Assembly (NCBI GenBank): GCA_944319915.1
Contig: CALUEY010000005.1
Coordinates: forward strand, 1-64,000
Direction of reading: 5' to 3'
Length of the DNA stretch: 64,000 nt
Origin: an uncultured Prevotella sp.
GTDB lineage: Bacteria > Bacteroidota > Bacteroidia > Bacteroidales > Bacteroidaceae
Shown here: positions 24,014 to 32,544 of the stretch, piece by piece
How the letters are laid out: every line of letters begins with the position of its first letter
Numbering within the stretch: the stretch's first letter is position 1
Translations under genes and position numbers: made by a program
The notes under the pieces: generated by a model
Told to the model about the DNA's origin: nothing
What the model saw: only the letters and a program-made list of their open reading frames with translations
Databases searched by the model: none

Positions 24014-26318
24014 CATAGCGCTGCTGCTGGCGGCGCTCGTGGCGCTGGCCGCGTGCTCCACCACGAGCAACCTGCCCGAGGGCGAGATGCTCTATACGGG
24101 CATGAAGAAGACCGAGTACGCCGTGGCGGACTCCGATGCCCACTTCGACGGCGTGAAAGAGGAGGTGGAGGCCGCCCTGGCCTGCAAGCCCAACGGCGCC
24201 CTCCTGGGCAGCCCTTACTACCGTTCGCCGCTGCAGCTGAAGCTGGCCGTGTACAACAAGTACGCCAAGTCGGAGAAGAAGTTCGGGCGGTGGATGCGCC
24301 GCAAGTTCGGCACGCCGCCCGTGCTGCTGAGCCAAGTGGCTCCCGAGACGCGCGCGCTGGTGGCCAAGAACCTGCTCCGGGCCAACGGATACTTCGACGC
24401 AGAGGTGTCTTACGGCATCATCCCGCAGAAGAACCCGCTGAAGGCCAAGCTCAGCTACATCGTGACGCCGGGCAGGCTGTACACCATCGACACCGTGAAA
24501 TACGTGGGTTATCCCGCCTTTGCTGACAGCCTGATACGCGCCACGGTGGGCGAGAGCGGCCTCAAGGCCGGCGGCCCGTTCACCGTGGCGGCCCTCGACG
24601 CCGAGCGCGCGCGGCTGACCACGCTCTTCCGCAACAACGGCTACTACTTCTACAGCTCGGGCTACTCGGTGTTCCTGGCCGACTCGGTGTCGAACCCTGG
24701 CAAGGTGGAGGTGCGTGTGCAGCCCGCCGACGGCGTGCCCGACGCCGCCAGGCGCAAGTGGTACTTCGGCAAGCTGCGCGTAAACCTGAGGCGCACCATG
24801 GGCGAGCAGCTCACCGACTCGTTCGTCCACCGCTATCTCTCCATCTACTTTGCCGGGCGCAGCGTGGGCAAGAAGATACCCATAAGGCCCGGCGCGGTGC
24901 TGCGCGACGTGAAGCTGAGGCCCGGCCAGCCCTTCAGCCAGGAGGCATACCTCGAGTCGTCGAACAACGTCAACAGCCTCGGGATGTTCAGCCTTGCCGA
25001 CTTCTCGTTTGCCCCGCGCGACACCTCGGCCACCTGCGACACCCTCGACATGACGCTCAACTGCGTGCTCGACAAGCCCTACGACGGCTCCATAGAGGCC
25101 AACTACACCCTGAAGAGCAACGACCGCACCGGCCCAGGCCTCGTGCTCGGCCTTACCAAGCGCAACGCCTTCCGAGGGGCGGAGAAGCTTGAGGTGAACC
25201 TGAGGGGCTCATACGAGTGGCAGACAGGCAAGAAGGTAGACGGGAACAGCTCTACGATAAACTCCTACGAGTATGGCGCCGATGTGTCGATAGAGTACCC
25301 GAGGCTTGAGACGCCCTTCAAGCTCTTCCGCCGCCACCGCTTTGCGACCACGCCCTCCACGCTCTTCTCGCTCTCGGGCAACGTGCTCAACCGCGCCGAC
25401 TACTTCAAGATGCTCACCCTGACGGGAGCGGTTACCTACAAGTTCCAGACGTCGCCCAACTCGATGCACGAGTTCAGCCCGTTCCTGCTCGACTACACCA
25501 TGCTCAACCACACCACGGCGGCCTTCGACTCGATAATGGATGCCAACCCCGCCATCTACGTGTCGATGCGCAACCAGTTCGTGCCGAAGATAAAATACAC
25601 CTACACCTACACCAGCCCCGCCGGCTACCGCAACCCCGTGGCTTGGGAGCTGAGCCTCACCGAGGCCGGCAACGTGGTGGCACTGGGCTACATGGCTGCC
25701 GGAAAGAAGTTCAACGCCAAGGAGAAAGACCTCTTTGGCAACCCCTTCGCGCAGTTCCTCAAGGTGAACACCTCGCTGCGCAAGACGTGGAGCCTTGGCC
25801 AGAAGTCGCAGCTCGTGGGTCACGTGGCGGCCGGGGTGCTGTGGGCCTACGGCAACTCCTCGCGCGGCCCTTACGGCGAGCAGTTCTATGTGGGCGGCGC
25901 CAACAGCATAAGGGCCTTCACCATCCGCAGCATCGGGCCTGGCAAGTATGTGGCCCCATCGTCCACTTACTCATACCTCGACCAAACCGGCGACATCAAG
26001 CTCGAGATGAACCTTGAGTGGCGCTTCAACCTCTTCGGCAGCCTCTACGGCGCGCTCTTCTTCGATGCCGGCAACATCTGGCTGATGGAGAAAGACGAGA
26101 ACCGCCCCGACGCCGAGTTCCGCTTCGGCACGTTCTGGAAGCAGCTGGCCACCGGTACGGGTCTCGGCCTGCGCTACGACCTCGACTTCTTCGTGCTGAG
26201 GCTCGACCTCGGAGTGGCCCTGCACGTGCCTTACGACACGTCGAAGAGCGGATACTACAACATACCCAAGTTTTCCGACGGCCTCGGCCTGCACTTCGCC
26301 ATCGGCTACCCGTTCTGA
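23997..26318 (+). CDS. tamL: TamL, lipidated BamA/TamA-family outer membrane protein
   Basis: This outer-membrane beta-barrel partner of TamB has 773 residues. Unlike proteobacterial TamA, the N-terminus is a lipoprotein signal (LLAALVALAAC, Cys20), the hallmark of the Bacteroidetes TamL variant. POTRA-like domains span ~40-330 (VKYVGYPAFADSLIRATVGE…), and the Omp85 barrel fills the C-terminal half (…SIEANYTLKSNDRTGPGLVLG…, GANSIRAFTIRSIGPGKY, the latter resembling the conserved VRGF/Y loop). It ends with an aromatic strand (GLGLHFAIGYPF). It is translated with tamB through an overlap. Confidence 0.92.
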   Translation: MRKTIDIALLLAALVALAACSTTSNLPEGEMLYTGMKKTEYAVADSDAHFDGVKEEVEAALACKPNGALLGSPYYRSPLQLKLAVYNKYAKSEKKFGRWMRRKFGTPPVLLSQVAPETRALVAKNLLRANGYFDAEVSYGIIPQKNPLKAKLSYIVTPGRLYTIDTVKYVGYPAFADSLIRATVGESGLKAGGPFTVAALDAERARLTTLFRNNGYYFYSSGYSVFLADSVSNPGKVEVRVQPADGVPDAARRKWYFGKLRVNLRRTMGEQLTDSFVHRYLSIYFAGRSVGKKIPIRPGAVLRDVKLRPGQPFSQEAYLESSNNVNSLGMFSLADFSFAPRDTSATCDTLDMTLNCVLDKPYDGSIEANYTLKSNDRTGPGLVLGLTKRNAFRGAEKLEVNLRGSYEWQTGKKVDGNSSTINSYEYGADVSIEYPRLETPFKLFRRHRFATTPSTLFSLSGNVLNRADYFKMLTLTGAVTYKFQTSPNSMHEFSPFLLDYTMLNHTTAAFDSIMDANPAIYVSMRNQFVPKIKYTYTYTSPAGYRNPVAWELSLTEAGNVVALGYMAAGKKFNAKEKDLFGNPFAQFLKVNTSLRKTWSLGQKSQLVGHVAAGVLWAYGNSSRGPYGEQFYVGGANSIRAFTIRSIGPGKYVAPSSTYSYLDQTGDIKLEMNLEWRFNLFGSLYGALFFDAGNIWLMEKDENRPDAEFRFGTFWKQLATGTGLGLRYDLDFFVLRLDLGVALHVPYDTSKSGYYNIPKFSDGLGLHFAIGYPF

Positions 26319-26437
26319 CTTTGCGCAGCTTTGGCGTAAACTTATTTTACCAAAAACAGCCTTGCCCGATTGCCACATTATAGCCCGCGCGCGGTGGAAA
26401 AAACGCCGCGGCGAGGCTGTTGGCGGCCGGCTGAAAC

Positions 26438-26547
26438 GCCAAACCTGCCGTTTGGCATTGCCGAACAGGCCGTATTGCATTGCCAAACGGGCCGTTCTGG
26501 GATGCCAAACGGGCCGTTCTGGGATGCCAAACGGCCAGCTTTGTTTG
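26438..26547. repeat. 22-bp periodic array C (5 units)
   Basis: Units start at 26438, 26460, 26482, 26504 and 26526. Units 3 and 4 are identical over all 22 bases, which is direct evidence of unit duplication. It lies 119 bases after the tamL stop. Confidence 0.85.
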
Positions 26548-26674
26548 GGCGAATTTGGCCTTTTCCCCGCACGAACGGCCTTGCGGCGTTTCTCCCCGCG
26601 CAATGGTCGCATGGCGTTCCCCTTGCTTCGTGGCGTCAAGTGGCTTAGTGCCAGACTGTTGCGCTTGGGCGGCT

Positions 26675-26740
26675 GAGAATCGCGAATTTGCGTTCCTCTG
26701 CCCGGCAGCTTGCGGATAACCGATTCTCACGAGGCTCATT
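26675..26740. repeat. GAGAATCGCG element, second copy
   Basis: GAGAATCGCGAATTTGCG starts at 26675, and CGATTCTCACGAGGCTC ends the element at ~26737. The ends pair over 8 bp. The right end matches, in inverse orientation, the left end of the copy at 49690 (GAGCCTCGTGAGAAT), so this is a bounded dispersed element rather than a chance hairpin. Confidence 0.6.
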
Positions 26741-26852
26741 GTAAAGATTGTTCCCGCAGATGCAGCGTTGGATTGGCTGCCCCGGCTTGGCCATGGGGCA
26801 GCCGTTTGGGCTGTCCATGGCTAAATAATGTTAACTCCACGCCACCATTGCC

Positions 26853-26880
26853 TTGCTTTCGGCTATATTTGCTATTTTTG
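26853..26880 (+). promoter_or_regulatory. Nucleotidyltransferase promoter
   Basis: Two -7 boxes lie in series, TATATTTG (26864-26871) and TATTTTTG (26873-26880), with TTG at 26853-26855. The start codon is at 26936. Confidence 0.45.
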
Positions 26881-26935
26881 CATTAATGGAATTGAGAGTG
26901 CCGACAACTTTAAACAACCGTAAACATACCATATT

Positions 26936-27847
26936 ATGAAACCAACATTGTTGCTCCTGGCTGCCGGCATGGGCAGCCGCTACGGCGGGCTGAAGCAGCT
27001 CGACGGCCTCGGCCCCAACGGCGAAACCATAATGGACTATTCTATCTACGACGCCATAAAGGCGGGCTTTGGCAAGATTGTGTTCGTAATCCGCAAGGAC
27101 TTCGAGCAGGATTTCCGCGAGAAGGTACTGTCTAAGTACGAGGGCCACGTGCCGGTGAAGCTGTGTTTCCAGGGCCTCGATGCCCTGCCCGAGGGCTTCA
27201 GCTGCCCCGAGGGCCGCGTAAAGCCGTGGGGAACCAACCACGCCGTGCTCATGGCCAAGGACGTGATAAAGGAGCCTTTCTGCGTAATCAACTGCGACGA
27301 CTTCTATAACCGCGACGCGTTCATGGTGATAGGCAAGTTCCTCGCCGACCTGCCCGAGGGCAGCAAGGATGCCTATGCCATGGTGGGATTCCGCGTGGGC
27401 AACACTCTCTCGGAGAACGGCACCGTGGCCCGCGGCATCTGCTCCACCGACGAAGGCGGCAACCTCACCACCGTGGTGGAGCGCACGGAGATCATGCGCG
27501 TTGGCGGCCCCGTGTGCTACAAGGACGAGGAGGGCGCCTGGGTGCCTGTTGACGACAACACTCCCGTGTCGATGAACATGTGGGGCTTCACGCCCGACTA
27601 CTTCGAGCACAGCGAGGCATACTTCCGCGAGTTCCTCTCCGACCCGAAGAACATGGCCAACCCCAAGGCCGAGTTCTTCATCCCGCTCATGGTCAACAAG
27701 CTCATAGGCGAGCGCACGGCCACGGTCAAGGTGCTCGACACCACGAGCAAGTGGTTCGGCGTGACCTATGCCGCCGACCGCCAGGGCGTGGTCGACAGGA
27801 TAAAGGACCTCGTGGACGAGGGCGTTTATCCCGCCCGGCTCTTCTGA
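26936..27847 (+). CDS. Sugar-phosphate nucleotidyltransferase family protein
   Basis: This 303-residue nucleotidyltransferase (GT-A fold, NTP_transferase family) would activate a sugar phosphate or related substrate with an NTP. The N-terminal signature AAGMGSRYGGLKQLDGLGPN contains the G.G.R nucleotide loop and the following Lys. A metal-binding Asp pair lies at NCDDFYNRDAF (~119-129). There is no C-terminal hexapeptide domain. The substrate cannot be told from sequence; relatives in Bacteroidetes are often annotated only at family level. It is a single gene with its own promoter and terminator. Confidence 0.82.
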   Translation: MKPTLLLLAAGMGSRYGGLKQLDGLGPNGETIMDYSIYDAIKAGFGKIVFVIRKDFEQDFREKVLSKYEGHVPVKLCFQGLDALPEGFSCPEGRVKPWGTNHAVLMAKDVIKEPFCVINCDDFYNRDAFMVIGKFLADLPEGSKDAYAMVGFRVGNTLSENGTVARGICSTDEGGNLTTVVERTEIMRVGGPVCYKDEEGAWVPVDDNTPVSMNMWGFTPDYFEHSEAYFREFLSDPKNMANPKAEFFIPLMVNKLIGERTATVKVLDTTSKWFGVTYAADRQGVVDRIKDLVDEGVYPARLF

Positions 27848-27891
27848 TTTGGAGCGTCGGCCATTGGCTGCATGATAATCTGTTTGAGCTA

Positions 27892-27946
27892 AAGCGCACC
27901 CCCGATGGCGCGGCACGTTTGGCCGCAGCCGCCGGGGTGCGCTTTT
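27892..27946 (+). terminator. Terminator after the nucleotidyltransferase gene
   Basis: AAGCGCACCCC (27892-27902) pairs with GGGGTGCGCTT (27934-27944) and is followed by TTC. It has an 11-bp stem and lies 45 bases past the stop. Confidence 0.7.
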
Positions 27947-28031
27947 CTGTTGCCTTTGTGCGGGTTTTGCCGTTGCAAAACCTGCACAAAGGCATACAAG
28001 TGTGCATACAATTAAAAATAATTAGCAATAT

Positions 28032-28285
28032 TTTGGGGCTGTAAAAGGAAAAAGTATTACCTTTGCGCCCGATTTGGTTCTGCGGCAGAACTATCCTGCC
28101 GCAGATTAAAAGGGAATCGGGTGGAACTCCCGGACAGTCCCGCTGCTGTGAAGCTCCGCTTATGTTCTGAGTCCCGGTGGGGGCCACTGGCCTTTTCATG
28201 TGCGAAGGCCGGGAAGGCATCAGAAACAGGAGCCAGTCAGAATACCTGCCAGTCGGTCGTTACAGTTGCAGCCCGTGGGATGGCG
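28032..28285 (+). promoter_or_regulatory. Cobalamin (B12) riboswitch with promoter
   Basis: TACCTTTG (28058-28065) with TTTG at 28032-28035 starts the transcript. The aptamer follows with the classic order: GGGAATCGGGTG, then CCCGGACAGTCCCGCTGCTG and TGAAGC, then the B12 box GCCAGTCAGAATACCTGCC near 28231-28249. It ends about 30 bases before the accC ATG, close enough to control translation. Cobalamin riboswitches usually repress when B12 binds. Here the downstream genes encode a biotin-dependent acyl-CoA carboxylase, not a B12 transporter or synthesis enzyme. Confidence 0.92.
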
Positions 28286-28313
28286 CAGCGCGTATATACA
28301 TAATGTATAAAGG

Positions 28314-29825
28314 ATGATAAAAAAAGTTTTAGTAGCCAATCGTGGCGAGATAGCGGTGCGGGTCATGCGCTCGTGCCGCGAGATGGGATTGCGCACGGTG
28401 GCCGTGTTCTCCGAGGCCGACCGCGCCTCGCGCCACGTGATGTATGCCGACGAGGCCTACTGCATAGGCCCGGCGGAGTCGCATGAGAGTTATCTTAACA
28501 TCGACAAAATCATGGCAGTGGCACGCCGCAGCAACGCCGACGCCATCCACCCGGGCTATGGCTTCCTGTCGGAAAACGCCGACTTTGCGCGCCGCTGCGC
28601 CGCCGAGGGCGTCATCTTCATCGGCCCCACGCCCGAGACCATGGAGGAGATGGGCGACAAAATCGCCGCGCGAAAGCGCATGATGGCCGCCGGCGTGCCC
28701 GTGGTGCCCGGAACCGCCGAGCCGCTGGGCAGCGCCGAGGAGGCCCTGCGCGTTTGCAGGGAAATAGGCTACCCCGTTATGCTCAAGGCATCCATGGGCG
28801 GAGGCGGCAAGGGAATGCGCCTCATACACTGCGACGAGGAGGTGCGCGAGGCTTACGATGCCGCCCGCTCCGAGTCGCTCTCGTCGTTCGGCGACGACAC
28901 CGTTTACCTGGAGAAGTTCGTCGAGGAGCCCCACCACATAGAGTTCCAGGTGCTTGGCGACTCGTTTGGCAACGTAGTGCACCTCTTCGACCGCGAGTGC
29001 TCGGTGCAGAGGCGCAACCAGAAGATAGTGGAAGAGAGCCCCTCGCCGTTCCTCACGCCCGAGCTGCGCCGCGAGATGGGCGAGAAGGCCGTGGCGGCGG
29101 CCAAGGCCGTGGGCTACAGGGGGGCCGGCACGATAGAGTTCCTCGTAGACAAGTACCGCCACTTCTACTTCCTTGAGATGAACACACGCCTGCAGGTGGA
29201 GCACCCGATAACCGAGGAGGTGATGGGAGTCGACCTCGTGAAGGAGCAGATACGCGTGGCCGCAGGCGAGAAACTGCGCTTCCGGCAGGACGAGCTCTTC
29301 CAGCGGGGCCACGCGATAGAGTGCCGCATCTGCGCCGAGGACACCGAGAACGGCTTCATGCCCTGCCCCGGCGTCATCCGCCAGCTCATCGAGCCAAACG
29401 GCATCGGCGTCAGGATAGACAGCTATGTGTACGAGGGCTACGAGATACCCCTTTACTACGACCCGATGATAGGCAAGCTCATAGTGTGGGCCGTAACCCG
29501 CCAGTATGCCATAGAGCGCATGAGGCGCGTGCTCTACGAGTTCAAGATAACCGGCCTCAAGACCAACATCAGCTACCTGAGGCGCATCATGTATGCCCCG
29601 GCGTTCGTCAGGGGGGAGTACGACACGTCGTTCCTCACCAAGTATTCGCGTTCGCTCCAACGGCAGAACGGCGACAACGAGGAGATGGAGAACATGGCGA
29701 TGATTGCCGCCTACGTGGATTACCTGTTCAATCTCGACGAGAACAAGCCCGTGCGCACGGTCGACCAGCGCCCCATCAGCCGCTGGCGCGAGTTTGGGTT
29801 GCAGAAGGGCGTGCTGCGCATCTGA
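28314..29825 (+). CDS. accC: Biotin carboxylase subunit of acyl-CoA carboxylase
   Basis: This ATP-dependent enzyme carboxylates biotin on the carrier protein (503 residues). Motifs: KVLVANRGEIAVRVMRSC at the N-terminus, the glycine-rich ATP loop MLKASMGGGGKGMRL (~159-173), EFQVLGDSFGNVVHLFDREC, and catalytic FLEMNTRLQVEHPITEE (~284-300). The C-terminal ~40 residues extend past the usual end. It is the first gene of a carboxylase-BCCP-carboxyltransferase operon. The likely substrate is propionyl-CoA/methylmalonyl-CoA, given the B12 riboswitch in front and B12-dependent methylmalonyl-CoA mutase in the same pathway; that choice is inferred. Confidence 0.92.
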   Translation: MIKKVLVANRGEIAVRVMRSCREMGLRTVAVFSEADRASRHVMYADEAYCIGPAESHESYLNIDKIMAVARRSNADAIHPGYGFLSENADFARRCAAEGVIFIGPTPETMEEMGDKIAARKRMMAAGVPVVPGTAEPLGSAEEALRVCREIGYPVMLKASMGGGGKGMRLIHCDEEVREAYDAARSESLSSFGDDTVYLEKFVEEPHHIEFQVLGDSFGNVVHLFDRECSVQRRNQKIVEESPSPFLTPELRREMGEKAVAAAKAVGYRGAGTIEFLVDKYRHFYFLEMNTRLQVEHPITEEVMGVDLVKEQIRVAAGEKLRFRQDELFQRGHAIECRICAEDTENGFMPCPGVIRQLIEPNGIGVRIDSYVYEGYEIPLYYDPMIGKLIVWAVTRQYAIERMRRVLYEFKITGLKTNISYLRRIMYAPAFVRGEYDTSFLTKYSRSLQRQNGDNEEMENMAMIAAYVDYLFNLDENKPVRTVDQRPISRWREFGLQKGVLRI

Positions 29826-29893
29826 AAGCCCCGAGGGGCGCGGACGGCCCTTGCGGGCCGCGCAGTTGAAGTATAAAGTAATATATTATAGAT

Positions 29894-30409
29894 ATGGAAA
29901 TACATATAGGCGACCGTGTCGCCGATGTGACGCTGGTCAGCAAGGATGGCAACAAGGTGGTGCTCTCCATCGACGGGAAGCCCATCGAGGTGGACGTCGT
30001 GATGGCGGAGAACGGCAGTTGCTCCATCCTCCACGACGGAAACTCGTACAACGCCGAGCTTATACGCGGCGAGGGAGGCAAGAGCTACGACGTTAACATG
30101 TTCTACCGCTCGTATCATGTAGACGTGGTTGACACCCAGGCCAAGTACCTCCACCTGCGCAAGGACTCGCAGGAGCGCCAGGCCGACAAGATCGTGGCGC
30201 CCATGCCGGGCAAGGTGGTGGCCATCCCCGTCAGCGTGGGCGACCGCCTCAAGGCCGGCGACATAGCCATCGTGCTCGAGGCTATGAAGATGCAGAGCAA
30301 CTACAAGGTAAGCTCCGACTGCACCGTCAAGGCCATTCTCGTGGCCGAGGGCGACGCCGTGCAGGACAACCAGACATTGATTGAATTGGACTTAAGCGAC
30401 GAAGAATGA
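29894..30409 (+). CDS. Biotin carboxyl carrier protein
   Basis: This 171-residue carrier subunit has a C-terminal biotinyl/lipoyl domain with the biotinylation motif EAMKM (lysine ~132) preceded by APMPGKVVAIPVSVGD. The N-terminal ~90 residues form a beta-rich segment that probably docks on the partner subunits. Its stop overlaps the ATG of the carboxyltransferase gene by four bases. A GC-rich hairpin (GGCCC…GGGCC) lies in the 68-base gap after accC and may tune relative expression. Confidence 0.92.
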   Translation: MEIHIGDRVADVTLVSKDGNKVVLSIDGKPIEVDVVMAENGSCSILHDGNSYNAELIRGEGGKSYDVNMFYRSYHVDVVDTQAKYLHLRKDSQERQADKIVAPMPGKVVAIPVSVGDRLKAGDIAIVLEAMKMQSNYKVSSDCTVKAILVAEGDAVQDNQTLIELDLSDEE

Positions 30410-31938
30410 ACAGAGAGGAAGTATATGCCCGGTTCGAGGAACTGGACAGGCAGGCCAACCTCGGCGGTGGGCTTGACAAGATAGAGCGGCAGCACGCCGC
30501 AGGGCGCATGACGGCGCGCGAGCGCATCGACACGCTGCTCGACAAGGGAACGTTCTGCGAGATAGACAAGCTGGTGAACCACCGCTGCACGCGCTTCGGC
30601 ATGGACAAGAAGCAGATACCGGGCGACGGGGTGGTGTGCGGCTACGGCAAGATTGACGGCCGCCAGGTGTTTGTCTATGCATACGACTTCACCGTGCACG
30701 GAGGGTCGCTCAGCGAGACCAATGCGGCCAAGATAGTAAAGGTGCAGCAGCTCGCGCTGAAGACCGGCGCGCCCATAATAGGGCTCAACGACTCCGGCGG
30801 CGCGCGCATCCAGGAGGGCGTTAGCAGCCTTGCGGGCTTCGCCTCCATATTCTACCAGAATACCATGGCCTCCGGGGTCATCCCCCAGCTCACGGCCATC
30901 CTCGGCCCTTGTGCCGGCGGTGCCTGCTATTCGCCGGCGCTTACCGACTTCATCTTCATGGTTGAGGACAAGAGCCACATGTTCATCACCGGCCCCGATG
31001 TGGTGAAGGCTGTTACCAACGAGGAGGTGGACAAGGAGACCCTGGGCGGCGCCCGCACCCACAGCGGCAAGAGCGGCGTGGCCCACTTCGTCTACCCAAC
31101 GGAGGAAGAGACGCTCATGCAGATGCGCGAGCTGCTCAGTTTCCTGCCCGCCAACAACATGGAGGACGCGCCAGTGCTGCCGTGCAGCGACGATGTGAAC
31201 CGCGCGGTGGAGTGCCTGCAGACCGTTGTGCCTGATGACCCCAACCAGCCTTACGACATCAAGGACGTAATCGAGCCGGTGGTGGATGACAGCTACTTCT
31301 TTGAGGTGATGCCCCACTTTGCCAAGAACATCGTGGTGGGCTTCGCCCGGCTGGGCGGGCAGACCGTGGGCATAGTGGCCAACCAGCCTGCTTTCCTCGC
31401 CGGAGTGCTCGACATCGACTCTTCCGACAAGGCCGCGCGCTTCATTCGCTTCTGCGACTGCTTCAACATACCGCTCCTCACGATAGAGGACGTGCCCGGC
31501 TTCCTGCCCGGAACGGTGCAGGAGCACGGCGGCATAATACGCCACGGGGCAAAGATTGTGTATGCCTACGCCGAGGCCACCGTGCCTAAGCTCACGCTCA
31601 TCACGCGCAAGGCTTACGGCGGTGCTTACATCGTTATGTCGAGCAAGAACACCGGCGCCGACGTATGCATGGCGTGGCCGCAGGCCGAGATTGCGGTGAT
31701 GGGAGCCTCGGGCGCGGTCAACATCCTTTACCGCAAGGCTTCGGCCGAGGAGAAGGAGGCCGCCGCCAAGGCATACGAGGAGGAGTTCTCCAACCCCTAC
31801 CGCACGGCTGAGCGCGGGCTTATCGACGAGGTGATAATGCCTCGCGACACCCGCCGCAAGCTGATACGCGCCTTGGAGATGTGCCGCAACAAGAACCAGA
31901 GCAACCCGCCCAAGAAGCATGGCAACATGCCGCTGTAA
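30406..31938 (+). CDS. Acyl-CoA carboxylase carboxyltransferase subunit
   Basis: This 510-residue carboxyltransferase belongs to the propionyl-CoA carboxylase beta / methylmalonyl-CoA decarboxylase alpha family, moving CO2 between biotin and acyl-CoA. Both crotonase-like halves are present: GLNDSGGARIQEGVSSLAGF and LGPCAGGACYSPALTDF in the N-terminal half; LGGARTHSGKSGVAHF; and PGFLPGTVQEHGGIIRHGAK and KAYGGAYIVMSSKNTGADV in the C-terminal half. It ends the B12-riboswitch operon, followed by a strong terminator. The direction (carboxylase or decarboxylase) is not decided by sequence; no membrane decarboxylase subunits are next to it. Confidence 0.92.
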   Translation: MNREEVYARFEELDRQANLGGGLDKIERQHAAGRMTARERIDTLLDKGTFCEIDKLVNHRCTRFGMDKKQIPGDGVVCGYGKIDGRQVFVYAYDFTVHGGSLSETNAAKIVKVQQLALKTGAPIIGLNDSGGARIQEGVSSLAGFASIFYQNTMASGVIPQLTAILGPCAGGACYSPALTDFIFMVEDKSHMFITGPDVVKAVTNEEVDKETLGGARTHSGKSGVAHFVYPTEEETLMQMRELLSFLPANNMEDAPVLPCSDDVNRAVECLQTVVPDDPNQPYDIKDVIEPVVDDSYFFEVMPHFAKNIVVGFARLGGQTVGIVANQPAFLAGVLDIDSSDKAARFIRFCDCFNIPLLTIEDVPGFLPGTVQEHGGIIRHGAKIVYAYAEATVPKLTLITRKAYGGAYIVMSSKNTGADVCMAWPQAEIAVMGASGAVNILYRKASAEEKEAAAKAYEEEFSNPYRTAERGLIDEVIMPRDTRRKLIRALEMCRNKNQSNPPKKHGNMPL

Positions 31939-31965
31939 GGGATGGCGCGCTCTTTAGCGCTGCTG

Positions 31966-32012
31966 CGCCCGCCGCAGGCACCCGCCAAGGGGCTTGCGGC
32001 GGGCGTTTTTTT
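31966..32012 (+). terminator. Strong intrinsic terminator of the carboxylase operon
   Basis: CGCCCGCCGCA (31966-31976) pairs with TGCGGCGGGCG (31995-32005), followed by seven T residues. Confidence 0.85.
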
Positions 32013-32102
32013 GCATTGTGGCCATGCTTCCCGGGCGTGGCTTTTGTCAGAATGTTTCATTGCTGGTGCTTGTCGGCCCAACTCTTTGGCTGCCAGATAG
32101 TT

Positions 32103-32190
32103 GCGCTATGTGCCGTTTGGCCTTGCGAAACGGCCCATTCGGGAGCGCGAAACGGGCCGTATTGCAACGCCGGACGGCCGCTTTTGCAGT
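32103..32190. repeat. 22-bp periodic array D (4 units)
   Basis: Units start at 32103, 32125, 32147 and 32169. The array lies 90 bases beyond the operon terminator, so it is outside the expected carboxylase mRNA unless there is read-through. Confidence 0.8.
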
Positions 32191-32544
32191 GCAATCCCAT
32201 CGCGGCGGCATTCCCATGAGGCTTTTGTCGGCATTTTTCGCAGCAGGCCCCGCCGGCACTGCTGTGCCTCGCCGCCGGGGCGCAGTGCATAATCCCAAAT
32301 CGCTCGTTATAACGTCCACCACACTCATAACGCCGTTTGTTGGCTCTCCACCCATCTTCCGCACTGCTGCCGCCTGCTTGCTTTCCGCTTTTTCTCGATG
32401 TAGCCCGCCATATCTTCGGCAAAAGCGGGAAGCAATCAGTCTGACAGCGGCACGAAATATGGGTGAAGTCTAACGGCCGATTCGGGATAATTAACGCCGG
32501 CGCTTGGCGTTTTTCGGCAATAATGTGTTACCTTTGCAGCCGCA
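32191..32544. other. Intergenic with nrnA promoter box
   Basis: I see no gene here. TACCTTTG at 32529-32536 is a -7 box eight bases before the nrnA ATG, which predicts a very short leader. A TTG at 32504-32506 is a weak -33 candidate. Confidence 0.45.

Noticed and set aside
32047-32422. Overlapping open frames on both strands between the carboxylase operon and nrnA
   Set aside because: They overlap each other and array D, show no conserved motifs and have no promoter or ribosome-binding site.
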